From DATJBF01 sp035515475 (GTDB lineage: Bacteria > Verrucomicrobiota > Verrucomicrobiia > Palsa-1439), in the NCBI GenBank assembly GCA_035515475.1, contig DATJBF010000045.1, forward strand, positions 16,976 through 80,975: a DNA stretch of 64,000 nucleotides, written 5' to 3'. This document shows, one piece after another, positions 8,801-15,911 of the stretch. Both the position numbers and the translations under genes were made by a program. The notes under the pieces are model-generated. The model had not been told where the DNA came from. It did not search any database and saw nothing but the letters and a program-made list of their open reading frames with translations. Within the stretch, counting starts at the first letter, position 1; each line of letters starts with the position of its first letter.

Positions 8801-10401
8801 GCACCCTGGCGCTGGGCGCGGACGACGCGGTGCTCATCGAAACGGATGGGTTGACCGGCAATCCGCTCGCCGTGGCGCAGCTCGTCGCCGATCGCGTCGG
8901 ACAAGAACCGCTGGCGTGCGATCTGGTGTTGTGCGGCGAGCCGGTTCTGGCGGCGGTGTTGGCCGGGAACCTGGGGCTTTCCCATCTCGTCGACGTGAAG
9001 GAGTTCGTCGTCACCGGCGACCAAACCACGGTCACGACCCAGAAACCTGAAGTCTCGCTGACGATTGATGAACCGGTGGTGCTGAGCCTTGTGGAACAAC
9101 CCGCCCGGTTGGAGTTTACCGTCGAGGATGCTTTCGACGCGCTCGACAAGCCGCTGGAGATCGTCGACGCGCACGAATTGGCCATGCAACCCCGGTTCGA
9201 AATGCGCTACCGGTTGCCCGAGGCGCCCCCGGTTGAGGAGACGATCGAGGCGACGCCGGAAGCCGCCGCGGCGCTGGTGCGAAAGATTGCCGGGATCGAG
9301 TCGGCGCCGACGGGCGGGGCCGGCTCGTTCACGGGCACGGTGGAACTGGCCGGGAAATCGAAGCTGCCCACGCGCGATGCGGCGGTATTTGTGGCCACTG
9401 CCGAGAGACTCGAAGGGATCGAAACGGCCGCCGCCGGCGCCGAAGCGTTGATGCTACCACTCCATGTGGTCTTGCTCGGACAATTCGACGAGCGAACCGT
9501 TCGCGCCCTTGCGCCCCAGGTGCCGGCTGAGTCCATCCACTTCGCGAGCAGCCCGCATCTGGCAGAGGCGACGCCGGTTTCGCTGCTCGCCGCGCTGCAA
9601 GCCATCTGGAAAGACACCCTGCCGCCGATGCTCGCCGCCGGTCCGTGGGCGGACGAACTCCTGGCGCAGTTTGCCCGGGCGTTCCCGCGCGTGCAAGCAC
9701 ACTACAACGTCGTCGTCGTGGCGCGGCACAACGGAACGGCGCACCTCATTTCTCCCGCGTTCGGTGGCAAGGTACAACGCGTCGCGACGGTCGCGTCCAC
9801 GGCGGAGCACCCGCTGGTGATCACGGTGGGCAGTGGGGCGGAAAGCGGTCGGCGGCCAGCGGACTCGTCCGCCGCCGCGGAAAGCCAGAAGCGCGTGTTT
9901 CTTGTGCCCATCGAGTTCGAATACGACCACAGCCGCGATGAGATGGCGAACGCCCTGGCCACCGTGAAAACCGACGCCGGAGCCAAATCCGTTGCCGACG
10001 CGGAGTTTATCGTCGACGTCGGCTACGCCGTCCGCAACAAGGAGAACTTCGATTTGGTGATCGCGCCGTTGATGAAACGCCTGAAGGAAATCGGCGTAAA
10101 GAATGTGATGCTGGGCGGGACGCGCAAGGTCGTCGAGGAATTGAGGCTGCTGGCGTCCGACCAACAAATCGGCCAGACCGGCACGGCCGTGGATCCCCGG
10201 CTGATCATCTCCATCGGCGTCAGCGGCGCGCCCCAGCACATCGATTACATCGGCGAGCGGGCCACGATCATCGCCTTCAACAAGGATCCCGAGGCGCCGT
10301 TGATGACGTTGAACAAACGCCGGGCCCGACCGAAGGTCTTCCCGATTGTGGGCGATTTGTTCGAACTGGTCCCGAAGTTTACGGCGGCGCTAAAACCGTA
10401 G
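2866..10401 (+). CDS. Five-module fusion: ETF-quinone oxidoreductase / ACAD-like / acyl-CoA dehydrogenase / ETF-beta / ETF-alpha
   Basis: One open frame of 2511 codons with no internal stop. Residues 1-700 are ETF-ubiquinone oxidoreductase: FAD motif GAGPAG (12-17), a hydrophobic membrane segment (~535-560), and a 4Fe-4S site at C639, C663, C666, C669, with spacing close to that of the animal enzyme. Residues ~700-1080 are helical and end in an ACAD-like C-terminal fold (GQIFGG 1018-1023, YRD 1036-1038) without the catalytic YEGT. Residues ~1155-1870 are an acyl-CoA dehydrogenase with LTEPSAGSDSGG (from 1417), KMWITNG, and the catalytic base E1722 in YEGTNE. Residues ~1885-2110 resemble ETF-beta (LALGADDAVLIETD). 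Residues ~2113-2511 are ETF-alpha with the FAD-binding DQQIGQTG (2432-2439), SGAPQH and FNKDPEAP. Inference: substrate dehydrogenase, carrier and quinone reductase are covalently joined at the membrane. Repeat-derived linkers lie at 5005-5034, 6760-6785 and 8689-8706. The substrate is unknown. Confidence 0.92.
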   Translation: MASWKYDVVIVGAGPAGITAAIALAKADIPVLVVEAGVFPGAENWSGAVYFTENLAQPDVLGEPAVRDSAYERPVTKRGFYIYNGHSLAGLSYRNPTTFANCYTVLRPTYDHYLAELAKSLGATILPETTADGLVRDDANRIVGVHTDRGPIYADVVFLAEGDASQLVTKEGYESRHGGTPHFLQGIKEVIEVDPDYIERVFQLPRGEGAAFEILLRNPDRGTGRGTARLNMGGFLYTNKASLSLGLVLPLDNLSREFGGDHNRLMEWFKGLPEVRRWTNHGRSVAYGAKIIRGGGFRELPQLVDDGLAIGGAATGIGLDFPYPNFTGPATAMGRLFANAVKQIRATDQVFSRARLEELYESPLRETHYFKNVEFLEKWPPYVEHTRVFFSRFVDLKCGTLYIAGHPSLRPHQKLWQLAKFVRETLPLKRWGEFLRDVREQADALGLKHASQSAGNTPADSSGRSPGLGEVQLEFRVDGQPQTGFLWPLSRLFATAPPMLAAAADHLYRNDTTPLPYKLRHAIRSLTGQLGLGDVLAVTGFALVLCLLAPVQWLCELIKLVVTRPSPEKFLSSFFQKYRALVRERTRLDPDAVKVDQPWEEKLSLIRYSSETHSHIKVFRPENFENRTKLAESPLWHVCPAKVYEDKVDDLGQVQIIVNFENCIKCETCWRSAPDDVDWTRQRQQRLVFSAPTEANRKLLELIQHNGRRFRSPSTIHHQPLPIAPRLAATLRRFCEAVYAEPRYIDAGRSRWLQSLLTEAQSTARELDNPRIDQHLARIVAHAVHRKFFWAEADARQLLDQLAPPPPVEMEAAQPTRSAMVARLDKLFPKQTIKNLEHGQPLTQEQRNFLRVLADAASPPRPVILRELARRDPALAALVSGIYSAQIDARPELAEQPWIGLTAARGAWKEFVPERKPALVEVAADVCAIAHGAGELLLERCRAHATSRIQFPGLFQDEDGRDGIAKFGAVKQLLSEMEAQVRLLAALASHADKEPALVKILASEAFGPEPGSLAYNAGQIFGGTAYSEDDVLSKFYRDSVCFTHLLYDDEDLRREIGADAEQTLRDFAHNVVSALPITDELDVELAQLFAGAAATPRPVDGESSPGGPSDNSATHLLGAQVIEHGYIEGPLPDPPTFNYREALDTKQEYDYGDFLVKPFDATAWRFVPEMLHADAELGAYYDQLYQHFTERYWNRRFDGLPYFRLVEKLHMVPLEDVRDMIGRGFTRMYIPRELGGEGLLKAHYYILCPLSMRYADPSYALTIMAHSSIGTTPILLGLNQDLPRAKADLQEFLDNPSAISNLQSEIQKILRMLESPEALKVKKVFTALGENVKSEIGRKPMLRAIAAEFLAHFMDAGRAGLRMDLANFKSELAAALPALDSLRPRAETVIAELDRRAEAHKLFLRLISAGQISAFALTEPSAGSDSGGIQTRAVLKRAEVLTDSDGVKYFLLGNERKNIIDSATIDLTKIDYREYDYKTDDPTKFRYYQHNGKRVPIHDIARVRREGDREFYEYYELNGAKMWITNGHVAGVMCLYARTPEGPTGFMVDRHAEGLVVGKDEEKMGQRGSPTNELGLTSVRVPRENVIGIEGRGQVNALETLNIGRMGLCVSAVSMMAKIVEQTRTFVTERGLEKADWVQRTLGGMTAELYGIESLAYELVGRADHHGTKSIRTESAIGKYYASEALHRTIRAAEKILGIDACTQIHELEKHRRDARVLNIYEGTNEVQRFLILRDLVDNVLPKWKTDAPATEPAPLADAKNRLRGALRRSVDTFGPQVWQNANFQPTMFKLAEMAGYIKVMDSALWRIDWLKKNGGESRTAHARLAGDACAIYLQHALGEIRRLHDEFERDFTLLKQGLYPPEVRVAQLALQAEDAANTNPPPLPAHRVTRPWHVLVVLNVAPVLSPRPRVINGELLETNFDLEPASRTALERAIELKIGGVGVSPAQSGRPDRRHARSTVRVTAMAVAPRYGAELLQRTLALGADDAVLIETDGLTGNPLAVAQLVADRVGQEPLACDLVLCGEPVLAAVLAGNLGLSHLVDVKEFVVTGDQTTVTTQKPEVSLTIDEPVVLSLVEQPARLEFTVEDAFDALDKPLEIVDAHELAMQPRFEMRYRLPEAPPVEETIEATPEAAAALVRKIAGIESAPTGGAGSFTGTVELAGKSKLPTRDAAVFVATAERLEGIETAAAGAEALMLPLHVVLLGQFDERTVRALAPQVPAESIHFASSPHLAEATPVSLLAALQAIWKDTLPPMLAAGPWADELLAQFARAFPRVQAHYNVVVVARHNGTAHLISPAFGGKVQRVATVASTAEHPLVITVGSGAESGRRPADSSAAAESQKRVFLVPIEFEYDHSRDEMANALATVKTDAGAKSVADAEFIVDVGYAVRNKENFDLVIAPLMKRLKEIGVKNVMLGGTRKVVEELRLLASDQQIGQTGTAVDPRLIISIGVSGAPQHIDYIGERATIIAFNKDPEAPLMTLNKRRARPKVFPIVGDLFELVPKFTAALKP
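8689..8706. repeat. REP-family A unit inside the fusion gene
   Basis: GTAGGCGTCTCGCCTGCC matches the palindromic core found intergenically at 59282-59305. It is read in frame as VGVSPA within the ETF-beta-like module, in a spot where ETF-beta proteins normally have a short loop. Confidence 0.65.
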
Positions 10402-10410
10402 GCGCGTCCC

Positions 10411-11343
10411 ATGGCGGCTCGGCCAACAACTGTCAGCGTTACGGTGCCCGTGGGTCAGGCCGTCGACCGGGCGAAGCGGTTGTTGTTCCGACCGTTCGAC
10501 CTGGGCCGGTGGTTTACCATCGGCTTCTGCGCCTGGCTGGCCCACCTCGGCCAAGCCACGTTTCGATTCAACTACAACCTTGGCTCGCGTCGGGGACGGG
10601 AGACAAACCTGCGTGCGGCGTTCGAGCACGCCCGGGAATACGTGATGGCCAATCTCTATTGGGTTCTGCCGTTGGCCGTCGCGCTGGCGGTCATCGGCGT
10701 CGCGTGTTGGATCGCGTTCCTGTGGCTCAGCAGCCGGGGGAAGTTCATGTTCCTCCACTGCGTGGCACTGGAGAAAGCGGAGGTCGGCGTGCCCTGGCAC
10801 AAGTTCGCCCGCGAAGGAAACAGCTTGTTCGTATTCCGTCTCGTGCTCGGATTGATCGGGATGGCCCCGATGGTGCCGGCCGTGGCGATTGGGGCCGCCA
10901 CGGTCCTGAGGATGGTGAACCGAGGCGGGCCCGACTTCCGCGGTGTCTTGGTGCTGGTCGGGGTCGCGTTGATGATGGTGATGACGGGTCTGATGTTCCT
11001 CGTCGTCGCCAAGCTGACGACGGATTTCGTCGTGCCGATCATGGTTTTGCGGCGCGGCACGTGCCTGGCGGCGTGGCAGGAATTGCTGGCCCTGATTTCA
11101 GTGAACGTCACCAATTTCGTGTTATATCTGCTGTTCCAAGTCGTGCTGGCCATGGCCATCGGCGCGCTCGTGCTGCTGGCGATCGTCGTCACCTGCTGCA
11201 TCGCTTGTTGCGTGATCATGATTCCGTACCTGGGCACCGTCCTGTTGTTGCCCATCGCGGCGTTCAAGAGATCCTACTCGCTCCATTACCTGGCACAGTA
11301 TGGACGGGAGTATGACGTTTTTCCGATGGGCGGCACGACGTAG
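10411..11343 (+). CDS. Multi-pass integral membrane protein, unknown function
   Basis: 310 residues with about six hydrophobic segments: ~75-105, ~145-165, ~180-215, and a cluster at ~235-290 containing the cysteine-rich stretch TCCIACC. I do not recognise the family with confidence; it resembles DUF7544-type membrane proteins. It starts 9 nt after the fusion gene's stop codon on the same strand and has no clear ribosome site of its own, so translational coupling with the quinone-linked fusion is likely. It could help membrane anchoring or be unrelated. The stop lies in a TAGG context resembling the REP core. Confidence 0.7.
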   Translation: MAARPTTVSVTVPVGQAVDRAKRLLFRPFDLGRWFTIGFCAWLAHLGQATFRFNYNLGSRRGRETNLRAAFEHAREYVMANLYWVLPLAVALAVIGVACWIAFLWLSSRGKFMFLHCVALEKAEVGVPWHKFAREGNSLFVFRLVLGLIGMAPMVPAVAIGAATVLRMVNRGGPDFRGVLVLVGVALMMVMTGLMFLVVAKLTTDFVVPIMVLRRGTCLAAWQELLALISVNVTNFVLYLLFQVVLAMAIGALVLLAIVVTCCIACCVIMIPYLGTVLLLPIAAFKRSYSLHYLAQYGREYDVFPMGGTT

Positions 11344-11374
11344 GCGGGACTTCCGAGACACTCCGGGCGGGAGG

Positions 11375-11728
11375 TTACTTCTTGTCGCCGCTGGTTTCGA
11401 GCAATTGCCAGAACTTGGGGTTTTCCTGGAGAAGCTGGTCTTCGGAGATCGGGAGCTTGCTGCGGTAGAAGAAATCCTTGAGCGAGTTCCGGCTGAGGAT
11501 GCAGCGCACGTTGATGATGTCCCCGTCCCGCTCGAAGTAGATGCGGTAGTCCTTGACGCGGTACCGGTAAATCTTCTTCCCGCCCCGCGTGAGCTGGCCG
11601 AATTTCTCGTCGTCCTTCTCGAAGTCGTGCGGGAACAACTGGAACCCGTCGATGACTTCCAGTTGCAGTTTGCGCGGCAACGCGGCCAGTTCTTTCGCGC
11701 TCACGGGATTGAAAATGATCTGCAGCAT
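11375..11728 (-). CDS. RelE/ParE-superfamily toxin-like protein
   Basis: 117 residues. The pattern LAALPRKLQLEVIDGFQLF followed by GGKKIYRYRVKDYRIYFERD is typical of RelE-type ribosome-dependent mRNA interferases. The start at 11728 was chosen because homology begins at MLQIIFNP; the open frame extends much further upstream but that part has no family resemblance. No antitoxin gene is adjacent, since the upstream neighbour is the GDPD gene, so it is either an orphan toxin or a RelE-fold protein of other function. Confidence 0.7.
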   Translation of the reverse strand: MLQIIFNPVSAKELAALPRKLQLEVIDGFQLFPHDFEKDDEKFGQLTRGGKKIYRYRVKDYRIYFERDGDIINVRCILSRNSLKDFFYRSKLPISEDQLLQENPKFWQLLETSGDKK

Positions 11729-11766
11729 GGGCCGACTATAACGAAACGTGAGACGGGTTAAAAGCG

Positions 11767-12465
11767 TTAAAAAGTCAACGCCAGAGCCCGGTCCGGGTGA
11801 TTCGTTATGATTCCGTCCACGCCCCAGCGCGCGAGCTGTTCCATCTCCGATTCGCGGTTCACCGTCCACACGAACAGCTTCCAGCCGCGTCGATGGATCT
11901 CCTGGACGACGCGCGGCGCGGTGACGAGCCGGCGGCTCAAGGCGACACCGCGTACGTGGAGCGTGGGGCCGCCCGGCCCGCCGCGGCGGAGAGCGTGGAG
12001 CGAGAAGCGGAGGTTCCGCGCGATGAGGCCGAAGCGCGCCACGTGCGGGGCCGCTTCGGCGAGGGTTCTCATGCGCGGTACCGACAACGAGAACACAATC
12101 ACCTCCCGTTCCATCCCCAGCTTGTTGATGAGCGCGGCAACTTTCCGTGGGTCGGCCCGCTTGATCTCGATCAACACCCGCGCCCGGCCCCGACACACGC
12201 GCAACACTTCCGCCAGAGTCGGGACCTGGGAGTTCAAACGTTTGATCGCCGACAAGGTTGCGTCGCGCACTTTTCCGCGGACACCGCAAATCCGTTTCAG
12301 CCGGTAATCGTGGAACACGATCAATTCGCCGTCGCGGGTCTCGTGCACGTCGATCTCCACGAAATCCACGCCGAGATCGAGCGCGGCGCGCACGGCGGGC
12401 AACGTGTTCTCCGGGTAACGGCCGCTGAACCCCCGATGGGCGATGATGAGGGGACGGCTCTTCAC
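11767..12465 (-). CDS. Glycerophosphodiester phosphodiesterase
   Basis: 232 residues, cytoplasmic GDPD type without a signal peptide. Catalytic and metal-binding elements are clear: HRGFSGRYPENT near the N-terminus, EIDVHETRDGELIVFHD, and a C-terminal VWTVN...GVDGIITNHPD. It hydrolyses glycerophosphodiesters to glycerol 3-phosphate and an alcohol. The GTG start at 12465 overlaps the stop of glpD (GTGA), so both are translated together. Its product, glycerol 3-phosphate, is the substrate of the upstream-encoded GlpD. Confidence 0.92.
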   Translation of the reverse strand: MKSRPLIIAHRGFSGRYPENTLPAVRAALDLGVDFVEIDVHETRDGELIVFHDYRLKRICGVRGKVRDATLSAIKRLNSQVPTLAEVLRVCRGRARVLIEIKRADPRKVAALINKLGMEREVIVFSLSVPRMRTLAEAAPHVARFGLIARNLRFSLHALRRGGPGGPTLHVRGVALSRRLVTAPRVVQEIHRRGWKLFVWTVNRESEMEQLARWGVDGIITNHPDRALALTF

Positions 12466-13931
12466 GGGCGATCCTGTTTCCCTACTCTGAGGTAGCGGTC
12501 GAGTTGGACCCGTTCTTCGTCGGCGCTCCAGTGTAAGACCGGTGCCATCAACCGCGCCACCCGCGCCGCCGTCTCGGCGCCGCCGTTTCGGCTGAGCGCG
12601 AGTGGGGTGCGCCGGCGCATCACATCGCTGAGCGTCACCGCCATTTCCTGCTGGCAGGCGTGGGCGACGTCGCTGGCATGAACGACCGGCGAATCGGAAA
12701 CCGTCTCGCCCGCTTGCGCGGGTCGGCGGTTCGGCAGTGGTTCTTCCGTCGTCAAGCACGGCGCGGGCATCATGTCGAGCATCTCATAGACGGCATCGAC
12801 CGCTTGCTGCGCGATGAGCCGGAAGGTGGTGTACTTGCCGCCGGCGATGCTCAGGAGATTCCGTCCGTGCCGCGCGATGCGGTGCTCGCGCGACCGCGCC
12901 GAGGGTGTGGCGGCGTCGGAGCGGAGCAAGGGGCGCACGCCCGCGGTCGTGGCGACGATGTCCGACTCGGAGATCGATGCATCCGGGAACAGCGCCCGCA
13001 CCTCCGTCAGCAAGTACTCGATGTCCGACCGTTCGACGCGTACCGCGCCGGGATCACCCCGGAAATCCGTGTCCGTGGCCCCGACCAACGAGCCGTCACC
13101 CCACGGGACGACCAACAGGATTCGGCCATCCCGCCGGTTCGAAAACACGATTGCGTGCCGCTCGGTCAACTTGGGCAACAGCAGGTGAACGCCTTTGGCC
13201 GGACTCAACAGCGGTTGCGTGGCGCCGAATGGCGTTAACGAGCAGACCTTCTCCACCCACGGACCGGCGGCGTTGACGAACACCCGCGCTGCCACCTCGA
13301 ACGTGTCCGTGCCCAACCGGTCGGCCACGCTGGCGGCGATCACACGATCTCCGCGCGTCGCGAAACCTGTTACTGCGCAGTAGTTGGCACATACCGCGCC
13401 CAGCTCAGCGGCGTGCAGGACGTTCTCGACGCAGAACCGCGCGTCGTCCTCCTGACAATCATAGAACCGGACCGCGCCGAGCAATCCGTCGCGCGACAGC
13501 GCCGGCTCCGCCGCCAGCGCCGCGCTGGGCGACAGCGTCCGGTGCGGCCCCACGTTGCGGTACAGCGCGAGGCAATCGTACAGCGTCATGCCGAGCCGGA
13601 GTTTGCCGAGCGAGACCGGGCTGCCGGCATAGATCGGAAACAGGAACGGCAACGGATGCACGAGATGCGGCGCGATGCGCTGGAGAATGCGGCGTTCGCG
13701 GCACGACTCAAAGACGAGCCGGAAGTTGCGCTGCGCCAGGTAGCGAAAGCCGCCGTGGATGAGCTTCGAGGACCGGCTGGATGTACCACTGGCGAAGTCG
13801 GATTGTTCGACCAACGCCACCCGCAAGCCGCGCAAGGCCGCATCGCGGGCCACGCCGGCCCCGAAAATGCCGCCGCCGATGACCAACACGTCAAACTCTT
13901 GCCCGGTCAGGGCCGACAACTCGCGGTTCAT
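12462..13931 (-). CDS. glpD: Glycerol-3-phosphate dehydrogenase, FAD-dependent
   Basis: 489 residues. It has the FAD dinucleotide-binding motif VIGGGIFGAGVARDAALRG, the family signature SSRSSKLIHGGFRYLAQ, the substrate region NAAGPW, and GGKYTTFR in the C-terminal part. It oxidises glycerol 3-phosphate to dihydroxyacetone phosphate and passes electrons to quinone at the membrane. The start at 13931 gives the standard N-terminus; the open frame runs back through thyA antisense and is not coding. It forms a two-gene unit with the phosphodiesterase. The C-terminal domain looks somewhat shortened compared with E. coli GlpD. Confidence 0.93.
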   Translation of the reverse strand: MNRELSALTGQEFDVLVIGGGIFGAGVARDAALRGLRVALVEQSDFASGTSSRSSKLIHGGFRYLAQRNFRLVFESCRERRILQRIAPHLVHPLPFLFPIYAGSPVSLGKLRLGMTLYDCLALYRNVGPHRTLSPSAALAAEPALSRDGLLGAVRFYDCQEDDARFCVENVLHAAELGAVCANYCAVTGFATRGDRVIAASVADRLGTDTFEVAARVFVNAAGPWVEKVCSLTPFGATQPLLSPAKGVHLLLPKLTERHAIVFSNRRDGRILLVVPWGDGSLVGATDTDFRGDPGAVRVERSDIEYLLTEVRALFPDASISESDIVATTAGVRPLLRSDAATPSARSREHRIARHGRNLLSIAGGKYTTFRLIAQQAVDAVYEMLDMMPAPCLTTEEPLPNRRPAQAGETVSDSPVVHASDVAHACQQEMAVTLSDVMRRRTPLALSRNGGAETAARVARLMAPVLHWSADEERVQLDRYLRVGKQDRP

Positions 13932-14019
13932 GGTGCAATCCCTGCCTGTTCTAGCAAGGGAAAGGCAATTTGTCGTGCGGAAAGAGTCCAAGCCACCCGA
14001 GGAATGATGTGCTGCGCGC

Positions 14020-14070
14020 TGTAGCGGCGGTCTGTGACCGCCGAATCGGCGCTCGTAGAGCGCCGCTACA
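14020..14070. repeat. REP-type double hairpin (family B)
   Basis: Outer arms TGTAGCGGCG and CGCCGCTACA (14020-14029, 14061-14070) pair perfectly, with two inner hairpins (14026-14040 and 14048-14064). A related diverged unit lies at 28157-28220. It sits between the divergent glpD and thyA. Confidence 0.8.
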
Positions 14071-14144
14071 AATGCATCCGCACAAATCCGTTGGATTTTT
14101 TTGGTCGCGTCGTTACAATCCGCGCGGCGAGGCGTTTCACGAAC

Positions 14145-14984
14145 ATGAAAGAGTATCTGGATCTGGTGAGGCTTGTCCTCAACCAGGGCAAACTGAAGAA
14201 GAGCCGCACGGGAATCGACACGATTTCGTATTTTGGCGCGCATTACACGGTCGATCTCTCCCGAGGATTCCCGCTGCTCACCACCAAGGAGGTCAACTGG
14301 CCCGCGGTCCTGCGCGAGTTGCTCTGGTATCTTTCGGGCGAAGATCACATTCGCAACCTGCGCAAGCACACGAAGATTTGGGACGCGTGGGCCGATGCCG
14401 ACGGGAATCTCGACACCGCTTACGGCCGTTACTGGCGACGGTTTCCCAGTCCATACAAGGACGCCGACGGTGAGTGGCGCGTCCGCGAGGTCGACCAGAT
14501 CCAATTCGTCATCGACGCGTTGCGCAAGGAACCGTACAGCCGCCGCATGGTCGTCACCGCGTGGGAACCCGGCAATGCCGGCACCAGCAAACTCCCACCC
14601 TGCCACTACAGCTTCGTGTTCAACGTGCAGGACGACAAACTGTGCTGTCATCTCACGCAACGTTCGGGCGACATCGCGCTCGGCATTCCGTTCAACCTGG
14701 CCTGTTACGCCACGCTCACCCAGATGCTCGCCCAGGAGGTCGGTCTCACGGTCGGTCGGTTCAGCCACACGATCGTCGACGCCCACATCTATACCGCCAG
14801 TCCCGAGAGCGGTCTCGCCGAGTACGATCACGTGTCCGGGTTGCGCGAACAACTCAAACGCGAACCGCGTCCGCTGCCGCGTCTGGTGATCGCGAAGAAA
14901 CCGATCGACCAGTTGCGATTCGAGGATTTCCAGTTGCTCGATTATCACCCGCATCCCAAAATCAAATTCAAGGTGGCGGTATGA
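14145..14984 (+). CDS. thyA: Thymidylate synthase
   Basis: 279 residues; converts dUMP to dTMP using methylene-tetrahydrofolate. The nucleophile is C153 in LPPCHYSF, preceded by the phosphate-binding RRMVVTAWEP; the LTQRSGDIALGIPFN segment and the DAHIY motif are present. The start at 14145 is the first ATG consistent with the family; an upstream in-frame extension runs through the REP unit and has no homology. folA follows on the same strand, the usual pairing, since DHFR regenerates the folate oxidised by ThyA. Confidence 0.97.
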   Translation: MKEYLDLVRLVLNQGKLKKSRTGIDTISYFGAHYTVDLSRGFPLLTTKEVNWPAVLRELLWYLSGEDHIRNLRKHTKIWDAWADADGNLDTAYGRYWRRFPSPYKDADGEWRVREVDQIQFVIDALRKEPYSRRMVVTAWEPGNAGTSKLPPCHYSFVFNVQDDKLCCHLTQRSGDIALGIPFNLACYATLTQMLAQEVGLTVGRFSHTIVDAHIYTASPESGLAEYDHVSGLREQLKREPRPLPRLVIAKKPIDQLRFEDFQLLDYHPHPKIKFKVAV

Positions 14985-15005
14985 GGCCGGTGGCGATTGA
15001 GCGAC

Positions 15006-15090
15006 TTGGAGTGCGCCGGCTTGACGGCGCTTTGCCCTCCTTTGACGGCGTGAATGTACAGCAAGGGTGCGTCAAGCCGCAGCACTCCAA
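15006..15090. repeat. REP-type long inverted repeat (family F) abutting folA
   Basis: Arms at 15006-15026 and 15070-15090 are inverted copies with two mismatches (TTGGAGTGC...GGCTTGACG). The right arm ends on the base before the folA ATG, so it occupies the place of the ribosome-binding site. Confidence 0.8.
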
Positions 15091-15582
15091 ATGACAATTA
15101 TACTCATCGCGGGGATCGCCGAAGACGGCACGATTGGAGACAGGGGAAAGATTCCCTGGCACATCAGCGGCGATCTCAAACGGTTCAAGCGTCTCACGAT
15201 GGGTCACCCGATCATCATGGGACGCAAGACCTACGAGTCCATCGGCAAACCGCTCCCTGGCCGCACGAACATCGTCCTGACCAGAAGTCCCAGTTTTGCC
15301 ACGCCGCCCGAGGTGTTGAAGTTCGATGGCCTCGACGCCGCGCTCGATCACTGCCGCAAGCAACGCGAGGAGATCGTCTTCGTGATTGGAGGCCGCGAAG
15401 TGTATCGGCAAACTCTGCCGGTCGCCGACAAGTTGTTCCTCACCGAAGTGCACCGGCCCGTCACCGGCGACACGAAGTTTCCCGACTACGACCGCAGCCA
15501 ATGGCAGGAGATTGCGCGCGAAGACGGCCCCGAATGTGCGTTCGTGCAGTACGCGCGGCGCGGGGCTCAATCGTCCCACTGA
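15091..15582 (+). CDS. folA: Dihydrofolate reductase
   Basis: 163 residues, standard length. Motifs: IAGIAEDGTIGDRGKIPW (substrate loop), GHPIIMGRKTYESIGKPLPGR (NADPH binding; split over the same region), and VIGGREVYRQTLP. It reduces dihydrofolate to tetrahydrofolate. The start ATG directly abuts the right arm of an inverted repeat and no Shine-Dalgarno sequence is visible, so initiation may depend on coupling or on the hairpin. The 3' end overlaps the convergent anti-sigma-like gene by 16 nt. Confidence 0.96.
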   Translation: MTIILIAGIAEDGTIGDRGKIPWHISGDLKRFKRLTMGHPIIMGRKTYESIGKPLPGRTNIVLTRSPSFATPPEVLKFDGLDAALDHCRKQREEIVFVIGGREVYRQTLPVADKLFLTEVHRPVTGDTKFPDYDRSQWQEIAREDGPECAFVQYARRGAQSSH

Positions 15583-15911
15583 ATGGCGGCCACCATCGCC
15601 CACACGAGGGACGCCGCCACCGTCAGCACCAGCGCCCACGGCGTCAGCACCTGAGGATTCAGCGAGAGCAGCGCGGAAAGATCGACTGCGGGCAGATTCC
15701 TCCACGGCAACCAGAGAACCGCCAGCACCCAGCCAATGGCTGCCGACCCGAGCAACAACGCCGGGCGTAGCCAGGTCCGCCGGCGTCGCGGCAGCGCGGC
15801 GATGACGCGTTGCGTGAAACCGTCATCGTTGATGTAGGTGCTCTGTTCGCGCAACATCGTGTCGATTGGATCCCGTTTATCAGGCGATTGCCTGTCTTCA
15901 GGCGGATTCAT
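15567..15911 (-). CDS. Small two-helix membrane protein, probable anti-sigma partner
   Basis: 114 residues: a charged ~45-residue cytoplasmic N-terminus followed by two hydrophobic segments (~50-68 and ~90-110). It directly follows and overlaps the ECF sigma gene by 14 nt. That order and topology are typical of anti-sigma or sigma-associated proteins, and the N-terminal TYINDDGFTQRVIAALP resembles DUF5056-type proteins. No zinc-binding anti-sigma HxxxCxxC motif is present. The role is inferred from context. Confidence 0.6.
   Translation of the reverse strand: MNPPEDRQSPDKRDPIDTMLREQSTYINDDGFTQRVIAALPRRRRTWLRPALLLGSAAIGWVLAVLWLPWRNLPAVDLSALLSLNPQVLTPWALVLTVAASLVWAMVAAIQWDD

Noticed and set aside
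2851..10239. Long open frames on the minus strand opposite the giant fusion (for example 2851-4221, 5026-6663, 7006-8436, 9454-10239)
   Set aside because: They are antisense shadows caused by high GC and codon bias; none has a signal, motif or ribosome site, while the plus-strand frame has clear motifs throughout.
11729..12289. Longer RelE-like frame reaching 12289
   Set aside because: The added part is the GDPD gene read in another frame.
14034..14144. N-terminal extension of thyA through the REP hairpin
   Set aside because: Translation of repeat sequence only; standard ThyA begins at 14145.
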